Assembly (NCBI GenBank): GCA_003242885.1
Contig: QKMZ01000001.1
Span: 124,001-188,000 of the forward strand
From: Candidatus Melainabacteria bacterium
GTDB lineage: Bacteria; Cyanobacteriota; Vampirovibrionia; Obscuribacterales; Obscuribacteraceae
DNA length: 64,000 nt
Direction of reading: 5' to 3'
A program made the translations under genes and the position numbers. Below are positions 41,883-51,530 of this stretch, piece after piece. A model generated the notes under the pieces. That model searched no databases, was not told where the DNA came from, and worked only from the letters and a program-made list of their open reading frames with translations. Each line of letters starts with the position of its first letter. Position 1 is the first letter of the stretch.

Positions 41883-43166
41883 CTAGGCACTCCTGAAAAT
41901 TCTGATTGCATTGCCGAGCGAACTGAGGAAATCGCAATTCTTCAGCTCGTCAAGTGCGGCGTCCATATCTTTGCCTAGCACATCATGCGTCAAGATGACT
42001 ACGGTTGCTTCTTTTCCTTCGACACCACGCTGAATGATTGTGGAGATACTGATGTTGTGCGTACCGAAAATATTGCCGATTTTACCGATTACACCAGGTG
42101 TATCTTTGACGACAAGACGTAGATAGAATGGGCACTTCCATGCCAGCGGTGGTGCTGCGGATGCAGGTGAAGCCTCAATAGCAGGTTGGAAATAACTTGC
42201 GAAATCAGGTAGTTTCAATGCTCCGGCAAGATTCATCAAATCACCAACTACAGCAGAGGCTGTAGGCAGTTTTCCCGCACCAGGACCAATCAGAGTCAGT
42301 TGTCCAACGGCGTGCCCGCGCACAACAATTCCATTATTTGGTCCGGAAACTGAGGCGAGCGGATGTTCGAGTGGCACCAGTGTTGGATGTACTCGTACAT
42401 CGAAGCCTGTGTTCTTCGAGCTGCCATTGCTGCTGCCCTTGGCCGCTGTGCCCAAAAGTTTTATCCTGTAGCCGAATTCTTTGGCGAGCGCCATGTCTTC
42501 TTCCGTAATATTTCTGATGCCTTCTTTGTAGATGGTGTCAGGCTTGACGAAATGACCAAAGCCGAGCGCTGCCAGTACTGAAAGCTTGTATGCGACATCA
42601 AATCCATCTACATCTGCTGTCGGATCGGCTTCGGCAAAACCGAGATCTTGAGCCTCTTTCAATGCAGCTTCATAGCTCTTGCCGGCTTCCATATTGGAGA
42701 GGATGAAGTTGGTTGTACCGTTCAAAATCCCAGTGATCGATTCAATTTCGTTGGCTTCCAATCCTTTGTGAATCGTTGATAAAAGCGGCACACCGCCTGC
42801 GACCGAAGCCTCGAAGAAAATCGCGACACCGTGCTCCTTCGCCAAGGCGAACAGCCTTGGTCCATGTTTGGCTAGCACTTCTTTGTTGGCTGTGACAATG
42901 TGCTTGCGCTTCTTTATCGCTTGTTCTAAGTATGAAACAGTCGGGTTCTCACCGCCCATCACTTCCACTAAAACTTCGATTTCGGGATCGTTGATAATCT
43001 CATCGACGTCTGTCGTGAGCGGACAGCTCGGCATTGCTGAGCGATCTTTGTCTAGACTCTTCACCGCGACTTTCTTGAGAGTCAGGTGGCGGTGTTTGCT
43101 AAGGAGTTCGACAACTCCTGTGCCTACGGTTCCAAGCCCCAACATTCCCAGCACAACTCGTGCCAT
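41883..43166 (-). CDS. hom: Homoserine dehydrogenase
   Basis: 427 aa from the ATG at 43166, which has AAGGAG 5 nt upstream; the longer frame upstream adds an unrelated Arg-rich stretch. Rossmann motif GMLGLGTVGTGVV, catalytic region GILNGTTNFILSNME and ADPTADVDGFDVAYKL, plus a C-terminal ACT domain (VVKDTPGVIGKIGNIFGTHN) for threonine feedback. First gene of hom-thrC-thrB-lysC. Confidence 0.95.
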   Translation of the reverse strand: MARVVLGMLGLGTVGTGVVELLSKHRHLTLKKVAVKSLDKDRSAMPSCPLTTDVDEIINDPEIEVLVEVMGGENPTVSYLEQAIKKRKHIVTANKEVLAKHGPRLFALAKEHGVAIFFEASVAGGVPLLSTIHKGLEANEIESITGILNGTTNFILSNMEAGKSYEAALKEAQDLGFAEADPTADVDGFDVAYKLSVLAALGFGHFVKPDTIYKEGIRNITEEDMALAKEFGYRIKLLGTAAKGSSNGSSKNTGFDVRVHPTLVPLEHPLASVSGPNNGIVVRGHAVGQLTLIGPGAGKLPTASAVVGDLMNLAGALKLPDFASYFQPAIEASPASAAPPLAWKCPFYLRLVVKDTPGVIGKIGNIFGTHNISISTIIQRGVEGKEATVVILTHDVLGKDMDAALDELKNCDFLSSLGNAIRIFRSA

Positions 43167-43358
43167 ATTTCTCCTTGTGCGCATTGCGCAATTGTCCGAA
43201 CGCTGCGACGCGCGCATGCAAGTTTCGCGCTTCGCATCCATGACCTTTCGTGCCGCCACAAGCAGCTCTTTCGGCCGGAAGCAAATTATCCCTTAGACAG
43301 CCGTCCTATTGGGCATTTGCGAACCCGCCTGTAACGCCCGGTTACACTTGACTTGGCT

Positions 43359-43580
43359 CTAATTGAAATAAACGCCAACTGCGCCAGTGACGCGCCTGAC
43401 CAGCCGGACGGTGTCGAATTCGATTTCCTGTCCGTACTCGAGTTCTTCCGCGCCTTTCTTTTTCAAAAGGTCGATGACCATTTTGCGCTCCTCCTCGCTG
43501 AGGGTGATGCGCTTGTGATGATTGTCGGCGGCGAGCTTGAGAAGCTCTTCGGTCTTTAGGTCCGTGCTGATGTCGGCCAT
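43359..43580 (-). CDS. Short conserved-looking hypothetical protein
   Basis: 73 aa, ATG preceded by AGAGGAAAG. Charged and helical in the middle (TLSEEERKMVIDLLKKKGAE), ending in beta-rich EFDTVRLVRRVTGAVGVYF. No membrane segment or Cys. Family not recognised. Lies upstream of hom on the same strand, 192 nt away. Confidence 0.65.
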   Translation of the reverse strand: MADISTDLKTEELLKLAADNHHKRITLSEEERKMVIDLLKKKGAEELEYGQEIEFDTVRLVRRVTGAVGVYFN

Positions 43581-43896
43581 CTTTCCTCTTGAAGGCGATT
43601 CTTTCTTTTGGGACCCCGTTTGCCCTATTTTACATCAGTGCGCAGAGCTGTTCGAGAGGTACTGCTGCTACCCCATAAATCGCAGTCGAGGGGGCTGAGT
43701 AGAAGTAAACGCGGGTGTCTGAGTGCTGACGAAGGCGGGCGCAGGCGTGACAGTGAGGGCGATACGAGTGTGAGTGCCGGCTGGCGCCAGTGTGACAGTA
43801 GTGGCGGATTGCTTGAGCAACGAACAGGCAGATGGCGACTGTGTTACATATTTTGCCTGATTATGATCGAAGAAGGCAGAGTCTAATTAAGCTGTT
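43581..43896. other. Intergenic region of 316 nt, no gene seen
   Basis: Includes the promoter area of the 73-aa gene. It is rich in GTG/GAG-type sequence (about 43700-43810), and a short plus-strand open frame is not convincing. No tRNA or structured RNA signature recognised. Confidence 0.4.
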
Positions 43897-45282
43897 TCAT
43901 ACACGTTGGTCTAAGGGGCGTGCAATATTTTCGACCTGAATTGGCTGGTGATTTGTCTCGAAGTAAGACTTGCCTTGTGATACCGCCGACAGTGCAACAG
44001 CTAGTTGCGATGCGATGATCGAAACGACGACACCGTTCATTCCTCCGTTTGAGAAAAGCCCTATCCACGCCGCTAAAGGAATGCGGAATAAAAACAGTCC
44101 ACCGAGTACGGATAGCATAGGTTTGAGTGTTGAGCCAGCCCCTTCCAGTGCGCCGAACATTGTCATGTAAAACGCTGTGATCGGAAAAACAACGACAGAC
44201 GCCACTAGCAGCTGTTGGGCAAACTGGGCTGAGAGAGCCGTTGTAGCACAGTCTGTAGCGAGCCATTCGCTGTTTGCAAATACGATCAAACCAACCACAA
44301 ACATAACTGCTGCTGCCGCAATTGAAGCGTTGTACGATGTTTGGCGGGCGGCTATCATGTCACCGGCTCCAATCCTCTGACCCACTAAAGATGCGGCTGT
44401 CATCGAGAACGCGAGAATTGCAGGAGTCGCAACAATCTCTTCTATTTTCAATCTGATTGTCCAGGCTGCTTGTGTTTCATTTGCGAATGGCATTTGCGAA
44501 AGAATTATGTACATAGCAAAGTTCGAGCTTAGCCAAGCCGCTTCTGTTGCTGCAATTGGAAGTCCAAGTCTCAAGATTTGCATTGATTTGTTTTTGAAAT
44601 CCGAATCTACTTGATTGTTGACACCGAGTTTTTTGAGCAAGTTTTGTCCGATAAGAGCGGCGACGATCGCTCCCATGTTCCAGCCCAGTGCAATGTATTC
44701 CAGTTGATATGCGGCCCCGTTCGGCATTATTAGTGGCAATGATATAGACAGAGTTATGCTGATGGCGGCTGCGACAAACCAAGGAAATATTGTTGAAAAA
44801 CTTTTTCCACTCGCTCTTAGGATTGCTGATTGGATGAGCATCAAACAGTAAGGAGTGTTGGCGATTGTGCAGAGCTTAAGGTAGGTCGCACCTGCATTTT
44901 GAACATTAGGATCCTGGCTGAACAAGCCAAGCAAACAATCTGCACTGAAATAAGTGATGACCGAAGAGCTCACTCCTAGCATCAATGATAAAAGAATTCC
45001 AGCTTTGGCGAAGGAATTTGCTTCGCGCTCATTGGCTGCGCCAGTGGCGCGCGCAATCAATGATCCTGCACCTTGCGCGATGCCAGTACCGACTAAGGCT
45101 GCGAAGAATAAAAACTGGTCGCCAATACCTACACCCGCTTGGACGGCAGGTCCAAGTGCGCCGGCGAGGTGCACGTCGACCAGCCCGATTGTTGCCGCTA
45201 TCGCCACAGCAACGCAAACCGGCATGGCATCCTTCACAAACGGAATTAGTCTAGCTGCTGCTTTCATATCAATGCTTTGCAC
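43897..45282 (-). CDS. MATE-family efflux transporter
   Basis: 461 aa from a GTG at 45282 with GAGGA ~8 nt upstream. Twelve hydrophobic segments are arranged as two MatE halves (residues ~20-220 and ~245-440), e.g. QFLFFAALVGTGIAQGAGSLIARATGAANE in the first and SMTAASLVGQRIGAGD in the second. Exports drugs or metabolites with Na+ or H+; the substrate is unknown. Transcribed toward 43.9 kb, divergent from the gene at 45505. Confidence 0.9.
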   Translation of the reverse strand: MQSIDMKAAARLIPFVKDAMPVCVAVAIAATIGLVDVHLAGALGPAVQAGVGIGDQFLFFAALVGTGIAQGAGSLIARATGAANEREANSFAKAGILLSLMLGVSSSVITYFSADCLLGLFSQDPNVQNAGATYLKLCTIANTPYCLMLIQSAILRASGKSFSTIFPWFVAAAISITLSISLPLIMPNGAAYQLEYIALGWNMGAIVAALIGQNLLKKLGVNNQVDSDFKNKSMQILRLGLPIAATEAAWLSSNFAMYIILSQMPFANETQAAWTIRLKIEEIVATPAILAFSMTAASLVGQRIGAGDMIAARQTSYNASIAAAAVMFVVGLIVFANSEWLATDCATTALSAQFAQQLLVASVVVFPITAFYMTMFGALEGAGSTLKPMLSVLGGLFLFRIPLAAWIGLFSNGGMNGVVVSIIASQLAVALSAVSQGKSYFETNHQPIQVENIARPLDQRV

Positions 45283-45423
45283 TTAGTCATCCTCGGTCGA
45301 TTGCAAGTGGTTTGTCCTGGATGGGAGTTTTGATTTTGGCGCGCGGAGGACGGCCGAAGGCTGTCTTCCATCGGCACGGCGGCGCCAGTTTCGCGAAAGG
45401 AAACTGTGGGTGGGAAATTTCTG

Positions 45424-45473
45424 TATAATTACAACGCTGAAGTGTGGTAACACTACCACGGTGAAGCGTGGTA
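45424..45473 (+). promoter_or_regulatory. TATAAT box and three GTGGTA half-sites
   Basis: Consensus -10 TATAAT at 45424-45429. It is followed by GTGGTA (45444-45449), its inverse TACCAC (45454-45459) and a second GTGGTA (45468-45473). The half-sites cover the region from +10 onward, a good place for a repressor. An AGTTTC/GAAACT repeat (45388-45406) lies upstream where the -35 would be. Confidence 0.5.
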
Positions 45474-45504
45474 GTCAAACCGAATTGCGTGAGAAGGCTG
45501 GAAA

Positions 45505-46194
45505 GTGCCTAAATTAAACTGGATTGAGACTTTGAACGAAGAGACTCAATGGACGTCTCAGGCGGACGCCTTGGATTGGTTATATAAGTTGACCGGGCTG
45601 AAGCTCTCGGTATCCACAGAGGAGCTTGGCTCGTTTTTTGAGCAGCTTCAGTTCATCCGTGAGCAAGTGACGTCCTTGCATTTCGGCGAAACCCTGGCGC
45701 TGGATGCGTTGCAGAAAAGGCTAGAAGGAGTTGGTCTGGCTATTCACGAGGGATATGCGAATGATGGACTGCCTCTATTAATGGCGCGAAGGGCGAGCAA
45801 TTCCGACTCAGACGTATTAAGATCTGTTTGCGATACGCTGCTTATGCAGTTTGCTGCCTTTCTGTCGGACACGGTTGAAGCCGATTCTGCGCCGGGGATA
45901 GTGCGCTGTGAGGGGCTTTTTCGCGAAGGAAAAAAAGAGCGCAAACGCTTGGGCGCTCTTGTGAACGAGCGAGAATCAGCCTGGCGCGCGGAGCTGGCTT
46001 TGCTTCAAGAAGCAGAATCAGATGTGGTGGAAGAGATTCAAAGGTGCGAAGATCTATTTATCTTTTCTGCCAAGGCAAAATTTTGCTCTGATGCGTGCCG
46101 GTTCAGTACGTTTCAAATCACGAAACAACTGAAAGATCCCGGGTACATGAAAGAAAAACAGCGCCGATACCGAAACCGAAAAGAAAAGCAGTAA
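45505..46194 (+). CDS. Hypothetical protein with C-terminal Cys-finger and basic tail
   Basis: 229 aa, GTG start with AAGG 7 nt upstream. The C-terminus holds FCSDACR and a basic QRRYRNRKEKQ end, resembling the single zinc-finger/CGNR-like ends of some DNA-binding proteins, though the CGNR signature itself is absent. The remaining ~180 residues are mostly helical without a recognised domain. It directly abuts the next TPR gene (stop TAA then ATG), so the two are co-expressed. Confidence 0.68.
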   Translation: MPKLNWIETLNEETQWTSQADALDWLYKLTGLKLSVSTEELGSFFEQLQFIREQVTSLHFGETLALDALQKRLEGVGLAIHEGYANDGLPLLMARRASNSDSDVLRSVCDTLLMQFAAFLSDTVEADSAPGIVRCEGLFREGKKERKRLGALVNERESAWRAELALLQEAESDVVEEIQRCEDLFIFSAKAKFCSDACRFSTFQITKQLKDPGYMKEKQRRYRNRKEKQ

Positions 46195-47304
46195 ATGGAC
46201 GTCAAAAAAATGAAATCTCTGAGTGTCGCAAGTAAGTCGCTAGTTTTTGCTCTTTCGTTAAGCACGTTTTTTGCAGCATCTGTGCAAGCCGTCCCGCGTC
46301 CCATTGTGCCGGATCCGGCATTGAAGCTGCATTTCGCTTCTCATCAGCCAAAGTACACTGTTAAGCAATTGCCGTCCGGCAAGAAAATGAAGTTGCATTT
46401 TGTCGGTCCTCTGATTTTTGCTGATGGCGATCAAGCTTTGCTATTGAGTTATGAGAGTGATTTCAAACTGGATGATACGCCGAAGCTGAAAAAAGAAGTC
46501 GAAGAGATTTGGACTTATTTCAAACAGGATGCATCGCTGCAAGGATTTAAGCATGCGGTGATCACTGTGCGTGAAGAACCAGAAGGCCAGGCTGTTCGCA
46601 CAGCCAGAGTAAAGAATTTTTTGTTCGAGCAGAAAGGAAGCAAATGGAGCTGTTTGACAGATCCTGATGTTGGAGCTCCTACTCCTGAAGAAGAGGAATG
46701 CGACAAAGCTGCAGACTTTGCAAAAGATGGCAAGTTTGATGAGGCGATTACGCATTACACCAAAGCCATTGAGTTAAATCCGAAAAGCATTAGTGCTCTG
46801 CTCAACAGAAGTACTGCTTATGAGACCATCGGCGAACACAAAAAGGCTCTTGCTGATTTGAGCGCATTGCTGGCGTTTTCTCCAAACTATGTGGTTGCGT
46901 ACGTCAATCGTGCCTGGTCTTATGGACGTCACAAGGAGTTCGCAGAGGCACTGGAAGACTGCAATAAGGCGTTGGCGATAGATCCTAAATGTGCAGCGGC
47001 TTTCAATAACCGCGCTGCTGTTTACAATGATCTGGGTCAGTATGATAAGTCGCTTGAAGACAGCACCAAGGCAATTGATCTGGCTCCGCATTTGGCTGCG
47101 GCGTATGATACTCGCGGTGTCGCCCGGCGCCATTTGAAGCAGTTTCAACAGGCTATAGAAGACTTCAACAAGGCGCTCTCTTTGAACCCGAAGCTTGGTG
47201 AGGCCTACTATAATCGCGCTCAAGCTTATAAAGCAATCGGTGATACCACCCACGCTACCAATGACGAAGCCAAAGCAAAGGAATTAGGTTTCAAAAAAGA
47301 GTAA
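46195..47304 (+). CDS. Secreted TPR protein
   Basis: 369 aa; the ATG touches the previous stop codon. Signal peptide (SKSLVFALSLSTFFAASVQA, ending ~32), then a ~130-residue unassigned domain, then five TPR units (residues ~175-360; e.g. AITHYTKAIELNPKSISALL, ALEDCNKALAIDPKCAAAFN). The domain before the TPRs (LIFADGDQALLLSYESDFK) does not match a family known to me. Confidence 0.82.
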   Translation: MDVKKMKSLSVASKSLVFALSLSTFFAASVQAVPRPIVPDPALKLHFASHQPKYTVKQLPSGKKMKLHFVGPLIFADGDQALLLSYESDFKLDDTPKLKKEVEEIWTYFKQDASLQGFKHAVITVREEPEGQAVRTARVKNFLFEQKGSKWSCLTDPDVGAPTPEEEECDKAADFAKDGKFDEAITHYTKAIELNPKSISALLNRSTAYETIGEHKKALADLSALLAFSPNYVVAYVNRAWSYGRHKEFAEALEDCNKALAIDPKCAAAFNNRAAVYNDLGQYDKSLEDSTKAIDLAPHLAAAYDTRGVARRHLKQFQQAIEDFNKALSLNPKLGEAYYNRAQAYKAIGDTTHATNDEAKAKELGFKKE

Positions 47305-47515
47305 GTGTCGCAAGGTCCTCAAGAGGCGGTTGCAGCCGAATAAATGCTGGTCTCCTGCCGCTAATTTGGGTCGACCACATTTAACTAATGTATGTTTTTC
47401 ACCATTCCGCTAAAGTGGTCTTATTGGCGTTCTCGTATCGTTGAAAATTCAGCAGGAAATCGGGCGCAGCCCGATTATTACTCAGCAAATTGCCAGTTAC
47501 TCGGAAGATTGCATC

Positions 47516-49081
47516 ATGAAATCACGATTGATTTACCTCTCACTCGTTTCTCTCTGCGCTGCGGCGCCGCTGCTTGCCAATCCGGCCTTTGCAGGCGCGA
47601 AGGAATGGGGCGACTTTATCGCGGATGGCGAAAAGTTTTACCGAGCTAAGAGTTTTTCAGACGCCGAAACCATCTTCCGCGCAGCTCTCAAAGAATGTGA
47701 GAGCTCGGGGCTGGACGACGCTAAGCTAGGCATTACACTCAACAATTTGGCGCTATCGCTCGAGTCGCAAAACAAAGACGAAGAAGCCGAAGCGGTATAT
47801 AAGCGGGCATTGGCAGTGAAGGAGAAAAGTGTAGGAGCTGAAGGATATGCTTTGGTGCCTAGCTTGAATAATCTTGCCAAGCTCTACTTCAAAGAGAAGA
47901 AGTACGATGAAGCGCGGCTTGCTTACGAAAGGGCTTTGACAATTGCAGAAAAAGAAAAAGGGAAAGAAGACAGCATCCTCATACCGCTGCTGAACAGCCT
48001 GGGGCGTATTGCCAAAGTAGTGGGCAACACTGTTGATGCGACTAAGTATCTCGATAGAGTTGCGCTTTTGGTTCCCAAGACAGGCAATAGTGATGCTGAG
48101 ACTGTTTCGTTGAATAATCAAGCCGTAGTGCTGCGCAACGAGAAGAAGTACGCTGAGGCAGAAGTTCTCTATAAGAAAGTAATCGAGTTGCGTGAGAAGG
48201 ATAAAGGCGAGGACAGTCCCGATGTCGCGGCCGCACTCAACAATCTAGCCGGTATGTATCGCGAGCAAGAGAAGCCGGAATTGGCTCAGCCTCTCCTGGA
48301 GCGCGCCCTCAAGATTTTGGAAAAAGCCAACAACGAAGATGCGATTGCTATCTGTCTTTCGAACCTTGCGACTTGCCTGCGCGAGCAAGGAGACTTTAGT
48401 CAGAGTGAAACCATTGCGCGCCGACTTTTGGCAATTCGCGAAAGGCATGAAGCCGATAAGCCGCGTGCGCTGCTCGAAGCGCAAACCAATCTCGCGCTCG
48501 TGCTCGATGCTGAAGACAAGTATGACGAAGCAAAACCGCTGCTTCAGAAAGCTGTTGCGCTTGCGGAAAAGCTGGAGGGCGACCAGAGTTTGTTGTTCGC
48601 TACGGCGTTGAACAATTTGAAGGAAGTCTATTTGCACATGGAAGACTACCAGGGTGCCGAGGACATACTCAAGCGCGTCATCACGATTCGCAAGTCGAAG
48701 CTCGGTGATACAAGCCCTGAAATTGGTAAAGACATGAATGACCTGGCGCTGATTTACAAGCAGCAGGGCAAGCCTACGGACGCGGAGCCATCCTTCAAAG
48801 AAGCTGTCGCCATTGATGAAAAAGGCGGTGGAGCGAGTCTGCCGGAGCTGGCGACCAGTCTCAACAATCTGGCGCGCCTTTACCGTGATGAAGGCAAATA
48901 TGCAGAAGCAGAGCCACTGTACAAGCGTTCTTTAGAACTCAGAGAGCAGCTTTACGGCAAGGACAATCCAAAGGTGGCTGCAAGTTTGAGAAACTACGCT
49001 GCTTTGTTGCGTGACATGGGGCGCGATCCTGAAGCCAGTGCCATGGACAAACGTGCAAGAGACATCGAAAACAAAGAATAG
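47516..49081 (+). CDS. Secreted kinesin-light-chain-type TPR protein
   Basis: 521 aa from the ATG at 47516 (GGAAG 8 nt upstream). Signal peptide SRLIYLSLVSLCAAAPLLANPAFA. About ten 42-residue TPR units follow, of the kinesin-light-chain type (LNNLARLYRDEGKYAEAEPL, YKRSLELREQLYGKDNPKVA). Exported scaffold. Followed 33 nt later by a gene on the same strand. Confidence 0.85.
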   Translation: MKSRLIYLSLVSLCAAAPLLANPAFAGAKEWGDFIADGEKFYRAKSFSDAETIFRAALKECESSGLDDAKLGITLNNLALSLESQNKDEEAEAVYKRALAVKEKSVGAEGYALVPSLNNLAKLYFKEKKYDEARLAYERALTIAEKEKGKEDSILIPLLNSLGRIAKVVGNTVDATKYLDRVALLVPKTGNSDAETVSLNNQAVVLRNEKKYAEAEVLYKKVIELREKDKGEDSPDVAAALNNLAGMYREQEKPELAQPLLERALKILEKANNEDAIAICLSNLATCLREQGDFSQSETIARRLLAIRERHEADKPRALLEAQTNLALVLDAEDKYDEAKPLLQKAVALAEKLEGDQSLLFATALNNLKEVYLHMEDYQGAEDILKRVITIRKSKLGDTSPEIGKDMNDLALIYKQQGKPTDAEPSFKEAVAIDEKGGGASLPELATSLNNLARLYRDEGKYAEAEPLYKRSLELREQLYGKDNPKVAASLRNYAALLRDMGRDPEASAMDKRARDIENKE

Positions 49082-49114
49082 TTTTTTGCCTTTTTCTAGA
49101 AGAGGAGCTCTATC

Positions 49115-49618
49115 GTGAGCGAATTGACATTTCGTGCTGATGCGGAAACCATGAAGATCTTGGAGAGAATCGGACTCGAGAAGAAGGACGATTTCATCAA
49201 TCGCGCTGTCAAAGCATATGCCACCAGTGGCGGTGCATTTGAATATGCGGCAGGGAAAGGAAGTATCAGTGCCGCCTCTGGACTGAGCCTTGCCGCAGAG
49301 CTCACGGCTGGCTTGGTTGGTGGTTCATCGAGCGGTGGACCCGCTGGTGCCGGTGCTTCTCATACCGCTTCGGTTTCTGGGCAAAGCACGGATCCTGCCT
49401 CTCAATTTAAGAATGAGCTAGAAAGATTGCTGGGGCCTGGTTGTAGTGTGACCGCTGGGCTGGCTCCTGGAAATCCGCAATTGGTGGAGTTTTTCCAGGG
49501 TGGCTCGAAAATCGCCAGCCTTGAGCTGTCGGAAGGGCAGTCAATTCTTAAAAGCTTGCGCCCTCCGATTTCACTGGCAGAGGTCGTTGAGATGCTCACG
49601 CTGATGAGCGTCGGCTAA
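49115..49618 (+). CDS. Hypothetical protein with RHH-like N-terminus
   Basis: 167 aa, GTG start with GAGGAG upstream. Residues 1-38 (LTFRADAETMKILERIGLEK, DDFINRAVKAYA) have the strand-helix-helix pattern of ribbon-helix-helix proteins. A Gly/Ala/Ser-rich linker follows (~40-95), then a C-terminal domain of ~70 residues (LERLLGPGCSVTAGLAPGNP) with no known family. It may bind DNA through the N-terminus, but this needs structural support. Confidence 0.65.
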   Translation: MSELTFRADAETMKILERIGLEKKDDFINRAVKAYATSGGAFEYAAGKGSISAASGLSLAAELTAGLVGGSSSGGPAGAGASHTASVSGQSTDPASQFKNELERLLGPGCSVTAGLAPGNPQLVEFFQGGSKIASLELSEGQSILKSLRPPISLAEVVEMLTLMSVG

Positions 49619-49626
49619 AACTATAA

Positions 49627-50103
49627 CTAGCTCTTCTTATCGTCGTCGTCCAAGATCATGCAATCGACGAAGGTCACGCCTCGGGATATGGTGCCCAGCT
49701 TCATCGCACCGCCCTTTGAGAGGTCCATTACACGCTTGGCGTGATATGGTCCACGATCGTTCACTCGGACGACAACTGTGTTGCCGGTGCGCGGATCTTC
49801 AACTAAAACTTTGGTATTGAACTTCAACTTCAGATGCGCGGCGGTCAACTTCATCATATTGAAACGCTCACCACTTGCGGTCAGGCGCCCATCGAAGCCC
49901 GGTCCGTACCAGGAGACATTGCCGCTGAAGGTTTTGTTTTTGCCGGTTGCTTTTACTTCTTTCGTTGCACCGCCGTCAGGCGCAGCGTCTTGCTTAACCG
50001 AGGATGCCGCGTTGGCAGAAAAAGCGGCATTTGAAAAACCGCCTAATAAGAGGAATGATGCTGCTGCTGCTGCGACCGCTAAGAGTTTTTTTGAGACTTC
50101 CAT
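49627..50103 (-). CDS. RlpA-like double-psi beta-barrel protein
   Basis: 158 aa: signal peptide, short linker, then an RlpA-like DPBB domain (~60-150) with VSWYGPGFDGRLTASGERFN, LTAAHLKLKFNTKVLVEDPR and VVRVNDRGPYHAKRVMDLS. RlpA proteins act on peptidoglycan as lytic transglycosylases or bind denuded glycans. No SPOR domain is attached. Acidic DDDDKKS end. The gene name is withheld because only the domain is diagnostic. Confidence 0.88.
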   Translation of the reverse strand: MEVSKKLLAVAAAAASFLLLGGFSNAAFSANAASSVKQDAAPDGGATKEVKATGKNKTFSGNVSWYGPGFDGRLTASGERFNMMKLTAAHLKLKFNTKVLVEDPRTGNTVVVRVNDRGPYHAKRVMDLSKGGAMKLGTISRGVTFVDCMILDDDDKKS

Positions 50104-50337
50104 GCTTTTGATTCCTAAAAATGCAAGTCAACGTTCGGCAAATAGTCCATGTAGTTTTGATTCTACCCACTGGACTGCATTTTTCTTTCCCGCGGGAGGA
50201 CGTGACGTATGTCCCCGGGGTTCCACAATTATGCAAAACCAATAAAACATCAATACAAGTCAGGTACTATACGGCACTTCCGGGTCCCGCGGTGCCCGTA
50301 TTAGGTCTTGTAACCAATTGAAGACGGCGAGATTCTT

Positions 50338-51366
50338 ATGTTTGCGATAGTTTTAGCAGTTTTATCAGCAATGTTGTTTGCCGGTGCCGCACCCGCCGGC
50401 AAAGTCATGCTCGCCTCTTTGCCTCCCTTTCAGTTGGCTGGGCTGTTTTACCTGGGCGCGGCGCTCGGCGTTTCTCCCCTGATTGTTAAAAGCGCTGCCG
50501 CCCGAGAGCCATGGTCGTTTTCGGCGACGACATTCAAGCGCCTATCTGTCGCTTTGATTTTTGGCGGTGTTCTGGCGCCGGTATTCCTGTTGCTTGGTTT
50601 GAAAGCTGCCAGCGCGTCTTCAGTGTCGATGTGGTTGACTCTTGAGGCGGTGTTTACCGCAGTTATTGCGCGCCTTGTCTTTCGTGAGCATCTGGGCAAA
50701 GTGGGCTGGATTTCAGTTGCGTTGGCAACTGGAGCTGCCGTTTTGCTTTCTATGCAAGAAGGCACCAGCGGGCTTCTGGCTGGCTGCTTGAGCGCGCTTG
50801 CATGCCTGTGCTGGGGCATTGACAATAACTCTACTGCCATTATCGATGGTATCAGCCCCGCTCGAATCACTTTCCTGAAAGGTCTGGCGGCCGGTAGTAC
50901 CAATTTCATTCTAGGAATGATTTTCGAGCCGCACGTCCTGACTCTAGAAACAATCGGACAGGCTCTCTTGGTTGGCGCGTTGGCATATGGTTTGAGTTTG
51001 ACACTGTACATCACAGCCGCGCAGCAATTGGGGGCAACGCGTTCTCAGATGATTTTTGCGACCGCTCCTTTCTTCGGAGTTGTGTTTTCGGCGATTTTCC
51101 TTCGAGAAGCTCTGACGGGTATGCAATTTGCCGCCGGAGGTGTCATGGGGCTGGCCATTTATCTGCTGATGAATGACCAGCACGCCCATCATCATGAGCA
51201 TGAGGAGATGGAGCATATTCACATGCACAGTCATGATGACGAGCATCACAATCACAGCCACCCCGGGCAGCCTCAGCATCTCAGACACTCGCACTGGCAT
51301 CATCATCAGCCCCATAGCCACACTCACCCACACTGGCCGGACCTGCATCACAGACATAATCACTAG
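50338..51366 (+). CDS. EamA/DMT-family transporter with His-rich tail
   Basis: 342 aa with ten hydrophobic helices in two EamA repeats (~4-135 and ~145-275), typical of drug/metabolite transporters. The last ~65 residues hold about 27 His with Asp/Glu (HAHHHEHEEMEHIHMHSHDD and further), as in zinc/cobalt/nickel transporters but unusual for DMT proteins. A metal-related role is inferred from this tail only. Confidence 0.85.
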   Translation: MFAIVLAVLSAMLFAGAAPAGKVMLASLPPFQLAGLFYLGAALGVSPLIVKSAAAREPWSFSATTFKRLSVALIFGGVLAPVFLLLGLKAASASSVSMWLTLEAVFTAVIARLVFREHLGKVGWISVALATGAAVLLSMQEGTSGLLAGCLSALACLCWGIDNNSTAIIDGISPARITFLKGLAAGSTNFILGMIFEPHVLTLETIGQALLVGALAYGLSLTLYITAAQQLGATRSQMIFATAPFFGVVFSAIFLREALTGMQFAAGGVMGLAIYLLMNDQHAHHHEHEEMEHIHMHSHDDEHHNHSHPGQPQHLRHSHWHHHQPHSHTHPHWPDLHHRHNH

Positions 51367-51530
51367 GCAGAAATCAACTGAAAGGTCTGCTGGAATTTAC
51401 CCGCTGCTAGGCGTTGCGCTCCGCTGGTTTTGGGTTTTCAGATTCTTGGCTACAGTTAGAGAAATTATTCGTCTAAAGCTGTATATTTGCTTTGGGCAGT
51501 CGTGTTTGCACGTTTTTAAGAGGAAGTATG

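Noticed and set aside
43608..43886. Plus-strand open frame of 92 codons
   Set aside because: No ribosome-binding site or domain; Arg/Gly/Ser-rich composition typical of a chance frame in GTG-rich DNA.
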